Shown here piece after piece: positions 7,759-15,579 of a stretch of DNA of 36,080 nucleotides. The DNA comes from Pseudomonadota bacterium (GTDB lineage Bacteria; Pseudomonadota; Alphaproteobacteria; Rhizobiales; Rhizobiaceae): positions 1-36,080 of the forward strand of contig JAEYRU010000038.1 of NCBI GenBank assembly GCA_023435335.1, in the 5' to 3' direction. The position numbers and the translations under genes are program-made. Within the stretch, counting starts at the first letter, position 1. Each line of letters starts with the position of its first letter. Below the pieces are notes generated by a model. It was not told the origin of the DNA. It saw only the letters and a program-made list of their open reading frames with translations, and made no database searches.

Positions 7759-8325
7759 ATGGCACAGGAACGTAGGGACGGTGGCCGCGAGCGCCGTCCG
7801 CGCGAGGAACGCGACGACGGCATGGTGGACAAGCTCGTCCACATCAACCGCGTTGCAAAGGTTGTTAAGGGTGGCCGCCGCTTCGGCTTCGCCGCGCTCG
7901 TCGTCGTCGGCGATCAGAAGGGACGCGTCGGCTTCGGCCACGGCAAGGCCCGTGAGGTGCCTGAGGCGATCCGCAAGGCCACCGAGAGCGCCAAGCGCGA
8001 CATGATCTTCGTGCCGCTGCGCGCCGGGCGTACGCTGCATCACGACGTGCAGGGACGCTGGGGCGCAGGACGCGTCCTCCTGCGCGCCGCGAAGCCGGGC
8101 ACGGGCATCATCGCCGGCGGTCCGATGCGCGCCGTCTTCGAGACGCTCGGCATGCACGACGTCGTTGCCAAGTCGATGGGTTCGTCGAATCCCTACAACA
8201 TGGTGCGCGCCACCTTCGATGCGCTGAAGAGCCAGATGCATCCCAAGGATGTGGCGGCGCAGCGCGGCATCAAGTACGCGGCACTGCAGGCCCGTCGCGG
8301 CGCCGCGGTCGCGGCTGACGAATAG
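7759..8325 (+). CDS. rpsE: 30S ribosomal protein S5
   Basis: 188-residue S5, important for decoding accuracy and mRNA entry. The double-stranded RNA-binding-like N-domain includes VVKGGRRFGFAALVVVGDQKG, and the C-domain has the VLLRAAKPGTGIIAGGPMR segment. The N-terminus has a charged extension (about 25 residues rich in Arg and Asp/Glu), common in alphaproteobacteria. ATAAGGATCAGGATC precedes the ATG. Confidence 0.97.
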   Translation: MAQERRDGGRERRPREERDDGMVDKLVHINRVAKVVKGGRRFGFAALVVVGDQKGRVGFGHGKAREVPEAIRKATESAKRDMIFVPLRAGRTLHHDVQGRWGAGRVLLRAAKPGTGIIAGGPMRAVFETLGMHDVVAKSMGSSNPYNMVRATFDALKSQMHPKDVAAQRGIKYAALQARRGAAVAADE

Positions 8326-8351
8326 CAGCTGCGCGAGCAAGGATCACGAGC

Positions 8352-8549
8352 ATGGCTAAGAAGCAGGGCAAGACCATTACCGTCGAGCAGATCGGCAGCC
8401 CAATTCGCCGGCCGGCCGAGCAGCGCGCGACGCTGATCGGCCTCGGCCTCAACAAGATGCACCGCCGCCGGACGCTGGAGGATACTCCTTCCGTGCGCGG
8501 CATGATCGCCCGCGTGCAGCACCTCGTCCGCGTTGTGGACGAGGCCTGA
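8352..8549 (+). CDS. rpmD: 50S ribosomal protein L30
   Basis: 65-residue L30. The pattern TITVEQIGSPIRRPAEQRATL then GLGLNKMHRRRTLEDTPSVRGMI matches the family in length and order. It sits between rpsE and rplO as expected. L30 is a small 50S protein near 5S rRNA and is missing in some bacteria; it is intact here. Confidence 0.96.
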   Translation: MAKKQGKTITVEQIGSPIRRPAEQRATLIGLGLNKMHRRRTLEDTPSVRGMIARVQHLVRVVDEA

Positions 8550-8571
8550 GCAGCGAGCGAGGAGAGACAAG

Positions 8572-9045
8572 ATGAAACTCAACGAGCTTCGTGACAAGGA
8601 AGGTGCCAGCAAGCCGCGCAAGCGCGTCGGGCGCGGCATCGGCTCCGGCTCCGGCAAGACCGGCGGTCGCGGCGTGAAGGGTCAGTCCTCGCGTTCGGGC
8701 GTCGCCCTGAACGGGTTCGAGGGCGGCCAGATGCCGCTCTATCGCCGCCTGCCGAAGCGCGGCTTCAAGAATCCCTTCAGCAAGGACTTCAACACCGTCT
8801 CGGTGGCCCGCATCCAGGCCGCGATCGACGCCAAGAAGCTGGATCCGAAGGACACGGTCACGGCCGAGTCCTTGGTCAAGGCCGGCGTCATCCGCCGCGC
8901 CAAGGACGGCGTGAGGCTGCTCGGCGACGGTGACATCAAGGCCAAGCTCACCTTCGACATCGCGGGCGCTTCCAAGACCGCTATCGAGAAGGTCGAGAAG
9001 GCTGGCGGCTCGGTCAAGCTGCCGGAAGTCAAGACTGCCGAATAA
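8572..9045 (+). CDS. rplO: 50S ribosomal protein L15
   Basis: 157-residue L15, a late assembly protein of the 50S subunit. The start MKLNELRDKEGASKPRKRVG and glycine-rich GRGIGSGSGKTGGRGVKGQ are diagnostic. An upstream in-frame extension to 8533 overlaps rpmD and lacks family support. The ATG at 8572 follows GAGGAGAGACAAG. A 178-base gap without a gene separates it from secY. Confidence 0.97.
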   Translation: MKLNELRDKEGASKPRKRVGRGIGSGSGKTGGRGVKGQSSRSGVALNGFEGGQMPLYRRLPKRGFKNPFSKDFNTVSVARIQAAIDAKKLDPKDTVTAESLVKAGVIRRAKDGVRLLGDGDIKAKLTFDIAGASKTAIEKVEKAGGSVKLPEVKTAE

Positions 9046-9223
9046 GACGTTCTGACAAGCGGCGGCATCTGCCTTGTCCCGGTCCAAAAGTCGCATGGCT
9101 TTTCGGGAACTTGAGCGGGTCCGCCGCTTGCATCTTGTCCGGCTGGAGCCTATCTCGGGGACTTCGGCGACATGCGCCCCGGTACCCGGTTTCCAGGCAG
9201 CATGACCTGGCGGAGAATTCTTC

Positions 9224-10564
9224 ATGGCATCTGCTGCTGAACAGCTCGCCTCCAACCTGAATTTCGCGGCCTTCGCCAAGGCCGAGGACCTCAAGAAGCG
9301 TATCTGGTTCACGCTCGGTGCGCTTCTGGTCTATCGCCTCGGCACCTATATCCCGATGCCGGGCATCAACCCGGATGCCTTCGCACAGGCGTTCGAGCAG
9401 CAGTCCGGCGGCGTGCTTGGCATGTTCAACATGTTCGCCGGCGGCGCCGTGGAGCGCATGGCGATCTTCGCCCTCGGCATCATGCCGTATATCTCCGCCT
9501 CGATCATCATGCAGCTGATGACGTCGGTCGTCCCGACGCTCGAGCAGCTCAAGAAGGAAGGCGAGCAGGGCCGCAAGGTCATCAACCAGTACACCCGCTA
9601 CGGCACCGTGCTCCTTGCCACCGTGCAGGCCTATGGAATCGCGGTAGGCCTCGAAGGCGGATCCAATATCGTCGTGGATCCGGGCTGGTTCTTCCGTATC
9701 TCCGCCGTGATCACGCTGGTTGGCGGCACGATGTTCCTGATGTGGCTCGGCGAGCAGATCACTGCGCGCGGCATCGGCAACGGCATTTCGCTCATCATCT
9801 TCGCGGGCATCGTCGCCGGCCTTCCGTCGGCGATCAGCGGCACGCTCGAACTCGGCCGCACCGGCGCGCTGTCGACCGGCATCATCCTCGCGATCATCGT
9901 GCTGGCCGTCGTGGTCATCGGCATCATCGTCTTCTTCGAGCGGGCCCAGCGGCGGCTGCTGATCCAGTACCCCAAGCGCCAGGTCGGCAACCGCATGTTC
10001 CAGGGCGACACGTCGCACCTGCCGCTGAAGCTGAACACAGCCGGCGTCATCCCGCCGATCTTCGCATCCTCGCTGCTGTTGTTGCCGGCGACCGTGGCTG
10101 GCTTCTCCGACACGACCCAGATGCCCGGATGGGCCGCGAGCATTCTGGCCGCGCTCGGCCACGGCCAGCCGATCTACATGTTCCTTTATGCGGCGATGAT
10201 CGCATTCTTCGCCTTCTTCTATACCGCGATCGTGTTCAATCCGAAGGATACGGCCGACCAGCTCAAGAAGCATTCCGGCTTCATTCCGGGCTACCGTCCG
10301 GGTGAGCGCACGGCCGAGTACATCGACTACGTGCTCACGCGCATCACCGTTGTCGGCGCCATCTATCTCGTAATCGTCTGTCTGCTGCCCGAGTTCCTTA
10401 TCTCGGCGACTGGCGTGCCGTTCTACCTCGGAGGCACTTCGCTGCTGATCGTGGTCAGCGTGACGCTCGATACGGTTGCGCAGGTTCAGGGGCACCTGAT
10501 CGCCCACCAGTCCGAGGGGCTGATCAAGAAGTCGAAGCTTCGGGGGGGGAAGAGGGGACGATGA
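9224..10564 (+). CDS. secY: protein translocase subunit SecY
   Basis: 446-residue SecY, the channel of the Sec translocon in the inner membrane, partnered by SecE and SecG and driven by SecA or the ribosome. Ten hydrophobic segments are visible. Family motifs include LGTYIPMPGI near TM1 (plug side), IMPYISASIIMQL, and the cytoplasmic loop with GIGNGISLIIFAGI. The C-terminus ends KKSKLRGGKRGR, encoded partly by a run of eight G residues at 10542-10549. Its stop overlaps the adk start by four bases (ATGA). Confidence 0.97.
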   Translation: MASAAEQLASNLNFAAFAKAEDLKKRIWFTLGALLVYRLGTYIPMPGINPDAFAQAFEQQSGGVLGMFNMFAGGAVERMAIFALGIMPYISASIIMQLMTSVVPTLEQLKKEGEQGRKVINQYTRYGTVLLATVQAYGIAVGLEGGSNIVVDPGWFFRISAVITLVGGTMFLMWLGEQITARGIGNGISLIIFAGIVAGLPSAISGTLELGRTGALSTGIILAIIVLAVVVIGIIVFFERAQRRLLIQYPKRQVGNRMFQGDTSHLPLKLNTAGVIPPIFASSLLLLPATVAGFSDTTQMPGWAASILAALGHGQPIYMFLYAAMIAFFAFFYTAIVFNPKDTADQLKKHSGFIPGYRPGERTAEYIDYVLTRITVVGAIYLVIVCLLPEFLISATGVPFYLGGTSLLIVVSVTLDTVAQVQGHLIAHQSEGLIKKSKLRGGKRGR

Positions 10565-11154
10565 GGCTTATTCTGCTGGGACCTCCTGGAGCGGGAAAGG
10601 GAACGCAGGCGCAGAGGCTGGTCGAGCGGCACGGCATTCCGCAACTGTCGACCGGTGACATGCTGCGCGCCGCGGTTGCGGCCGGGACCGATGTCGGCAA
10701 GCGCGCCAAGGCAGTAATGGATTCCGGCCAGCTCGTCTCCGACGAGATCGTCAACCAGATCGTTTCGGAACGCATCGACGAACCGGACTGCCGCAAGGGC
10801 TTCATCCTTGACGGCTTTCCCCGCACGGTGCCGCAGGCGGAGGCGCTCGGTCGCATGCTTGCCGAGAAAGGACAGAAGCTCGACGCCGTGATCGAGCTCA
10901 AGGTCGACGAGGCGGCGCTGCTCGAGCGGATGAAGAAGCGCGTCGCCGACACAGTTGCGGCTGGCGGCCAGATTCGCGCCGACGACAATCCAGAGTCGTT
11001 CAAGAAACGGCTGGATGAGTACCGCCAGAAGACCGCGCCGCTCTCCGCCTATTACGCGGGCACCGGCGATCTGAAGGTGATCGACGGAATGGCCGGCATG
11101 GATACGGTCACCGCCGAGATCGAGAACCTGCTCACGACGAGCGCCAATTCCTGA
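10561..11154 (+). CDS. adk: adenylate kinase
   Basis: 197-residue adenylate kinase, interconverting ATP + AMP and 2 ADP in the cytoplasm. The P-loop GPPGAGKGT is at residues 7-15, the AMP-binding region has STGDMLRAAV, and GFILDGFPRTVPQAEAL is the family signature. The LID domain is the short form with no zinc cysteines, which explains the length below the 214 residues of E. coli Adk. It replaces rpmJ/infA between secY and rpsM, a layout known in alphaproteobacteria. The start overlaps the secY stop. Confidence 0.97.
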   Translation: MRLILLGPPGAGKGTQAQRLVERHGIPQLSTGDMLRAAVAAGTDVGKRAKAVMDSGQLVSDEIVNQIVSERIDEPDCRKGFILDGFPRTVPQAEALGRMLAEKGQKLDAVIELKVDEAALLERMKKRVADTVAAGGQIRADDNPESFKKRLDEYRQKTAPLSAYYAGTGDLKVIDGMAGMDTVTAEIENLLTTSANS

Positions 11155-11161
11155 CGAAGTG

Positions 11162-11190
11162 TTGACAATCCCGCCGTTGTGGACTATGGC
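11162..11190 (+). promoter_or_regulatory. sigma-70-type promoter upstream of rpsM
   Basis: TTGACA (11162-11167) and TATGGC (11185-11190) are separated by exactly 17 bases. The first hexamer is a perfect -35 box and the second is an acceptable -10 in the CTATNN form seen in rhizobia (the preceding base is C). It lies just after the adk stop and about 160 bases before the rpsM start. It probably gives rpsM-rpsK-rpoA-rplQ a transcript of their own. No transcript data support this. Confidence 0.65.
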
Positions 11191-11349
11191 GGCCAGTCTT
11201 CCAGTCAGGTGATGGTTCGCCGGTCCGCAAGGACATGCGAGCCGCTTTGAAGGAAAACACCCGCAAGGGCCGGCCTCCACCGGACGCGGGATAACAATAA
11301 CCGCGCCGGCGAGATGGTCAAAAGTCCGTCGGCCCACATGGAGATAAAG

Positions 11350-11718
11350 ATGGCTCGTATAGCCGGCGTCAATATTCCGACCAACAAGCGCGTCGTCATC
11401 GCGTTGCAGTACATCCACGGCATCGGCGCGAAGTTCGCGTCCGAGATCGTCGAGAAGGTGGGCATCCCGGCCGAACGCCGCGTCCACCAGCTTACCGACG
11501 CCGAGGTGCTGCAGATCCGCGAAACCATCGACCGCGACTACCAGGTCGAGGGCGACCTGCGCCGCGAAGTCTCGATGAACATCAAGCGGCTGATGGACCT
11601 CGGCTGCTACCGTGGCCTGCGCCACCGCCGTTCGTTGCCCGTCCGCGGCCAGCGCACCCATACCAATGCCCGCACCCGCAAGGGCCCGGCCAAGGCGATC
11701 GCAGGCAAGAAGAAGTAA
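11350..11718 (+). CDS. rpsM: 30S ribosomal protein S13
   Basis: 122-residue S13, in the 30S head, contacting P-site tRNA and bridging to L5. MARIAGVNIPTNKRVVIALQ marks the start at 11350; a longer in-frame start at 11314 has no family support. The C-terminal tail has RSLPVRGQRTHTNARTRKG and ends AKAIAGKKK. It is the first gene of the alpha part of the cluster. Confidence 0.97.
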   Translation: MARIAGVNIPTNKRVVIALQYIHGIGAKFASEIVEKVGIPAERRVHQLTDAEVLQIRETIDRDYQVEGDLRREVSMNIKRLMDLGCYRGLRHRRSLPVRGQRTHTNARTRKGPAKAIAGKKK

Positions 11719-11719
11719 T

Positions 11720-11799
11720 TGAGGCGGTAAGGCCTTACGGCCGTACGGCAGTATGTCGGTCGATCCGTTTACATGCTGCCTTATTGCCCTACTGCCTCA
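11720..11799. repeat. inverted pair of GGCNGTAN-like octamer repeats
   Basis: In the rpsM-rpsK gap four direct octamers run along the + strand (GGCGGTAA, GGCCTTAC, GGCCGTAC, GGCAGTAT; 11723-11754). After an 18-base spacer, three more run on the other strand (GGCAGTAG, GGCAATAA, GGCAGCAT; 11796 down to 11773). TGAGGC and GCCTCA close the two ends. The whole 80-base unit can fold as a long imperfect hairpin. It resembles a small palindromic repeat rather than a terminator, as no T-run follows. Confidence 0.7.
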
Positions 11800-11860
11800 C
11801 TCTCCTCTTGGTGTAGCCGCTGGCATTACGGCGGCGTAGAGATCGACTGAAAGGAATGAC

Positions 11861-12250
11861 ATGGCCAAGGAAGCCACCCGCGTCCGCCGTCGCGAACGCA
11901 AGAACATCTCGACCGGCGTCGCGCACGTCAACTCGACGTTCAACAACACGATGATCACCATCACCGACGCGCAGGGCAACGCGATTGCCTGGTCGTCGGC
12001 GGGCGCGCAGGGCTTCAAGGGTTCGCGCAAGTCGACCCCTTTCGCCGCCCAGATGGCGGCCGAGGATTGCGCCAAGAAGGCGCAGGAGCACGGCATGCGC
12101 ACCCTTGAGGTCGAGGTGTCCGGGCCGGGTTCGGGCCGTGAGTCGGCGCTGCGCGCGCTGCAGGCCGCCGGGTTCACCATCACATCGATCCGCGACGTGA
12201 CGCCGATCCCGCACAATGGCTGCCGCCCGCGCAAGAAGCGCCGGGTCTAG
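11861..12250 (+). CDS. rpsK: 30S ribosomal protein S11
   Basis: 129-residue S11, on the 30S platform near the E-site mRNA. The block HVNSTFNNTMITITDAQGN and the C-terminal DVTPIPHNGCRPRKKRRV are diagnostic. GAAAGGAATGAC precedes the ATG. It lies between S13 and RpoA; rpsD (S4) is absent here, as is usual in alphaproteobacteria. Confidence 0.97.
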   Translation: MAKEATRVRRRERKNISTGVAHVNSTFNNTMITITDAQGNAIAWSSAGAQGFKGSRKSTPFAAQMAAEDCAKKAQEHGMRTLEVEVSGPGSGRESALRALQAAGFTITSIRDVTPIPHNGCRPRKKRRV

Positions 12251-12402
12251 GAATTACAGAAACTGCCGCGCGAACGCCGACGGAATGATCCCGAAATCGC
12301 TACCCGGTTTTCGGACCAGATCATGCCAGAACCAGCGTTCCTCCGCGGCTTCCAGGTCGCCCGCCACGATTGGATGGTGGCGGGGAAACGGAAGGTGGAA
12401 AA

Positions 12403-13413
12403 ATGATCCAGAAAAACTGGCAGGAACTGATCAAGCCCAGCAAGATCGAGTTCCAGTCGAAGAAGAAGACGCTGACCACGCTGGTTGCCGAGCCGCTTGA
12501 GCGCGGCTTCGGCCTGACGCTCGGCAACGCCCTGCGTCGCGTGCTGCTCTCCTCCCTGCGCGGCGCGGCCGTCACCGCGGTCCAGATCGATGGCGTGCTG
12601 CACGAGTTCTCCTCGATCGCCGGCGTGCGCGAGGACGTGACCGACATTGTCCTCAACATCAAGGAAATCGCCATCAAGATGGAAGGCGACGGACCCAAGC
12701 GCATGGTCGTGCGCAAGTCCGGTCCCGGCATCATCACGGCGGGCGACATCCAGACGGTGGGCGACGTCGAGATCCTCAACCCCGACCACGTGATCTGCAC
12801 GTTGGACGAGGACACCGAGATCCGCATGGAGTTCACGGTCAACACCGGCAAGGGCTATGTGCCGGCCGACCGTAACCGCGCCGAGGACGCGCCGATCGGG
12901 CTGATCCCCGTCGACAGCCTCTATTCGCCGGTGAAGAAGGTCTCCTACAAGGTCGAGAACACCCGCGAGGGACAGGTTCTCGACTACGACAAGCTGATCA
13001 TGACGATCGAGACCGACGGTTCGATCTCGGGCGAGGACGCGATCGCTTTCGCGGCCCGCATCCTGCAGGACCAGCTCGCGCTCTTCGTCAACTTCGAGGA
13101 GCCGCAGAAGGCCCAGCCCGAAGAGCAGGTCACCGAGCTCGCCTTCAACCCGGCGCTGCTCAAGAAGGTCGACGAGCTGGAGCTTTCGGTCCGCTCGGCC
13201 AACTGCCTGAAGAACGACAACATCGTCTACATCGGCGATCTCATCCAGAAGACGGAAGCGGAGATGCTTCGCACGCCGAATTTCGGCCGCAAGTCGCTGA
13301 ACGAGATCAAGGAAGTGCTTGCCTCCATGGGCCTGCATCTCGGCATGGAAGTGCCGGATTGGCCGCCAGAGAACATCGAGGATCTGGCCAAGCGCTACGA
13401 AGACCAGTATTGA
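12403..13413 (+). CDS. rpoA: DNA-directed RNA polymerase subunit alpha
   Basis: 336-residue alpha subunit. The N-terminal domain (about residues 1-230) forms the dimer that starts polymerase assembly and has the signature LERGFGLTLGNALRRVLLSS. The C-terminal domain (about 250-325) contacts UP elements and activators and has LELSVRSANCLKNDNI and NFGRKSLNEIKEVL. The frame is open further upstream, but MIQKNWQELIKP at 12403 is the family start and follows GGAAGGTGGAAAA. Confidence 0.98.
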   Translation: MIQKNWQELIKPSKIEFQSKKKTLTTLVAEPLERGFGLTLGNALRRVLLSSLRGAAVTAVQIDGVLHEFSSIAGVREDVTDIVLNIKEIAIKMEGDGPKRMVVRKSGPGIITAGDIQTVGDVEILNPDHVICTLDEDTEIRMEFTVNTGKGYVPADRNRAEDAPIGLIPVDSLYSPVKKVSYKVENTREGQVLDYDKLIMTIETDGSISGEDAIAFAARILQDQLALFVNFEEPQKAQPEEQVTELAFNPALLKKVDELELSVRSANCLKNDNIVYIGDLIQKTEAEMLRTPNFGRKSLNEIKEVLASMGLHLGMEVPDWPPENIEDLAKRYEDQY

Positions 13414-13420
13414 GCAGGTG

Positions 13421-13443
13421 CGCGGGAGGGATATCCTCCCGCG
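13421..13443 (+). other. hairpin in the rpoA-rplQ gap
   Basis: CGCGGGAGG (13421-13429) pairs perfectly with CCTCCCGCG (13435-13443) over a five-base loop, seven bases after the rpoA stop. No T-run follows, so it is not a classical terminator. It may protect the rpoA 3' end or reduce readthrough into rplQ. Confidence 0.5.
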
Positions 13444-13507
13444 TTGCCGTGCTCGCGGAGCAACCGGGGTATTCAGCCCCGAAACGGAAGTTTGAAGGAG
13501 AAGGCCA

Positions 13508-13936
13508 ATGCGCCACGGAAAATCCGGACGCCGGCTCGGCCGCACCGTCAGCCATCGCAAGGCGCTGTTCACGAACATGGCCGCCTCGCTGATCGAGCAC
13601 GAGCAGATCGTCACAACCTTGCCGAAAGCCAAGGAACTGCGCCCCATCGTCGAGAAGCTCGTCACGCTCGGCAAGCGCGGCGACCTGCATGCCCGTCGCC
13701 AGGCCATCTCGAAGATCGGCTCCGACGCGCTCGCAAAGCGCCTGTTCGAAGTTATCGCTCCGCGCTACGCCAGCCGCAACGGCGGTTACATCCGCATCAT
13801 GAAGGCGGGCTTCCGCCACGGCGACAACGCCGCGATGGCGGTGATCGAGTTCGTGGACCGGGATGTTTCGGCCAAGGGCGCTGCTGACCGTGCGCGCACG
13901 GAAGCCGAGGGCGCCGAGGAAGCCGAAGCGGCATAA
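13508..13936 (+). CDS. rplQ: 50S ribosomal protein L17
   Basis: 142-residue L17, near the tunnel exit. It begins MRHGKSGRRLGRTVSHRKALF and contains NMAASLIEHEQIVTTLPKAKELRP, both typical. The tail after about residue 120 is Ala/Glu-rich and variable. TTTGAAGGAGAAGGCC precedes the ATG. It is the last gene of the ribosomal cluster and is followed by a terminator. Confidence 0.97.
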   Translation: MRHGKSGRRLGRTVSHRKALFTNMAASLIEHEQIVTTLPKAKELRPIVEKLVTLGKRGDLHARRQAISKIGSDALAKRLFEVIAPRYASRNGGYIRIMKAGFRHGDNAAMAVIEFVDRDVSAKGAADRARTEAEGAEEAEAA

Positions 13937-13958
13937 GCCGCTCCGCACTGACCAGTTC

Positions 13959-13987
13959 AAGAGGGCCTTCGGGCCCTCTTTGCTTTT
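13959..13987 (+). terminator. intrinsic terminator after rplQ
   Basis: AAGAGGGCC (13959-13967) pairs perfectly with GGCCCTCTT (13972-13980) around a TTCG loop, followed by TGCTTTT. Position 23 bases after the rplQ stop makes it the end of the ribosomal superoperon. Confidence 0.9.
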
Positions 13988-14102
13988 CTAGCGGGAACTC
14001 CTCCCCGGGCCGCGGCGTAGCGCGAGGGAGGCGGATCGGTTTCGACGCTGTCCGGCCTTTTATTTTGCACATTCGCGGGAAAGATGGCATCGGGTTTAGC
14101 CG

Positions 14103-15578
14103 ATGAGGTTTCACATGCTTTGCCGTCAGATCGTCATGCTCACCCTCGCCGCCGGACTGGCCCTTTCGCAGGCCGGTGGTACCGCACTGGCGCAGGATGC
14201 CCCGGGCAAGCCGCTTGGTGAGATCGTCACCGATCTTCTGCGCGGCGGAGTTGGCGATGGCGCCGGCGAGCGCCGCGTTCCCTTCGGTCGCACCGAGATG
14301 CAGCTGTCCTTCGCCCCGCTCGTGAAGGAAACGGCGCCCGCCGTCGTCAACGTCTACGCTTCCCAGCAGGTTCGCTCGCCCTTCATGGGCGATCCCTTCT
14401 TCGAGCAGTTCTTCGGCCGCCAGATGCCGCGCATGCAGTCCTCGCTGGGCTCCGGCGTGCTGGTCAACCCCTCCGGCATAGTAGTCACGAATTTCCACGT
14501 AATCCGCGACGCGGACGACGTGAAGGTGGCGACGTCGGACGGGCGAGAGTTCGAGAGCACCACGCTGCTGAGGGATGAATCCCTCGACCTCGCAATCCTC
14601 AAGATCGAGGCGCCAGAGGCATTCCCGGTCGTGCCGATCGGCGATTCCGACGCGCTCGAGGTGGGCGACCTCGTACTCGCCATCGGCAACCCGTTCGGCG
14701 TCGGCCAGACGACGACCAGCGGCATAGTCTCTGGCCTCGCGCGCAGCCATATCGGCATTTCCGATTTCGGCTTCTTCATCCAGACGGATGCTGCGATCAA
14801 CCCCGGCAATTCCGGCGGTGCGCTGATCAACATGGCCGGCGAGCTGGTCGGCATCAACACGGCGATCTTCAGCCAGACGGGGGGCTCGATCGGCATCGGC
14901 TTCGCCATCCCGTCCAACATGGTGCGCGCGGTCGTCGATGCGGCCCGCAATGGCAGCGAGTTCTTCGAGCGTCCCTACCTGGGCGCGACCTTCGATCCGG
15001 TGACGCCGCAGATTGCCGAGGCGCTGGGGCTGGACCGCCCGGTAGGGGCGCTGGTGAAGGCGGTCGTCGAAGACGGGCCGGCGGCCAGGGCGGGCATCCG
15101 TCCCGGCGACGTCGTGATGTCGATGAATGGCGGGGCCATACAGAACCCGGATGCGCTCGGCTACCGGCTGGCCACGCAGCCCATCGAGGCAGCGGTGAAG
15201 TTGACGGTGCTTCGCCAGGGGCAGGAGACGGCCGTCGAGGTGAAACTCGATCGCGCGCCACAGGGCGCTTCCGCCGAGGAGGTGACGGTCGGCGGCCGCA
15301 GCCCCTTTGCCGGCACCAGAGTGGCCGAGCTTTCTCCGCGATTGGCGCAGCGGCTGCGCGTTGCCCCCGAGGCGCAGGGCGTAGCGATCGTCGACGTGGA
15401 CCGCAACTCGCCGGCCGCCGGCTTCGGGCTGCGCCCCGGCGACATCGTGCGCGAGGTCAACGGCGTGGAGATCGACACGCCGCGCAAACTGGCGGAGGTA
15501 GCGGCCCAGGATACGCGCTGGTGGCGCTTCAGCGTCGAGCGCAACGGCCAGCTCATCCGCCAGATGCTGCGTTACTAG
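14103..15578 (+). CDS. periplasmic Do/DegP-type serine protease
   Basis: 491-residue HtrA-family protease that degrades or holds misfolded periplasmic proteins. A signal peptide covers about residues 1-31 with likely cleavage after ALAQ or ALA. The trypsin-like domain carries His132 (TNFHVI), Asp162 (LDLAILK) and Ser237 in GNSGG, so the catalytic triad is complete. Two PDZ domains follow (about 290-380 and 395-490), each with a PGD segment (RPGDVVMSMNGG and RPGDIVREVNGVE). It starts 122 bases after the rplQ terminator region and leads a run of close genes. Alphaproteobacteria often have several Do paralogues, so no single gene name is assigned. Confidence 0.92.
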   Translation: MRFHMLCRQIVMLTLAAGLALSQAGGTALAQDAPGKPLGEIVTDLLRGGVGDGAGERRVPFGRTEMQLSFAPLVKETAPAVVNVYASQQVRSPFMGDPFFEQFFGRQMPRMQSSLGSGVLVNPSGIVVTNFHVIRDADDVKVATSDGREFESTTLLRDESLDLAILKIEAPEAFPVVPIGDSDALEVGDLVLAIGNPFGVGQTTTSGIVSGLARSHIGISDFGFFIQTDAAINPGNSGGALINMAGELVGINTAIFSQTGGSIGIGFAIPSNMVRAVVDAARNGSEFFERPYLGATFDPVTPQIAEALGLDRPVGALVKAVVEDGPAARAGIRPGDVVMSMNGGAIQNPDALGYRLATQPIEAAVKLTVLRQGQETAVEVKLDRAPQGASAEEVTVGGRSPFAGTRVAELSPRLAQRLRVAPEAQGVAIVDVDRNSPAAGFGLRPGDIVREVNGVEIDTPRKLAEVAAQDTRWWRFSVERNGQLIRQMLRY

Positions 15579-15579
15579 A

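Noticed and set aside
9029..10507. 492-residue minus-strand frame opposite secY
   Set aside because: Antisense shadow of secY, rich in Asp, His and Arg with no membrane or domain features.
11155..11349. Search for rpmJ (L36) or infA between adk and rpsM
   Set aside because: No short frame with the L36 cysteine pattern or an IF1-like sequence was found; the gap holds a promoter only.
13990..14015. ECF sigma (EcfG-like GGAAC) promoter before the protease gene
   Set aside because: GGAAC is present at 13993, but the sequence 16-17 bases further is GCGTA, not the expected cGTT, so support is too weak.
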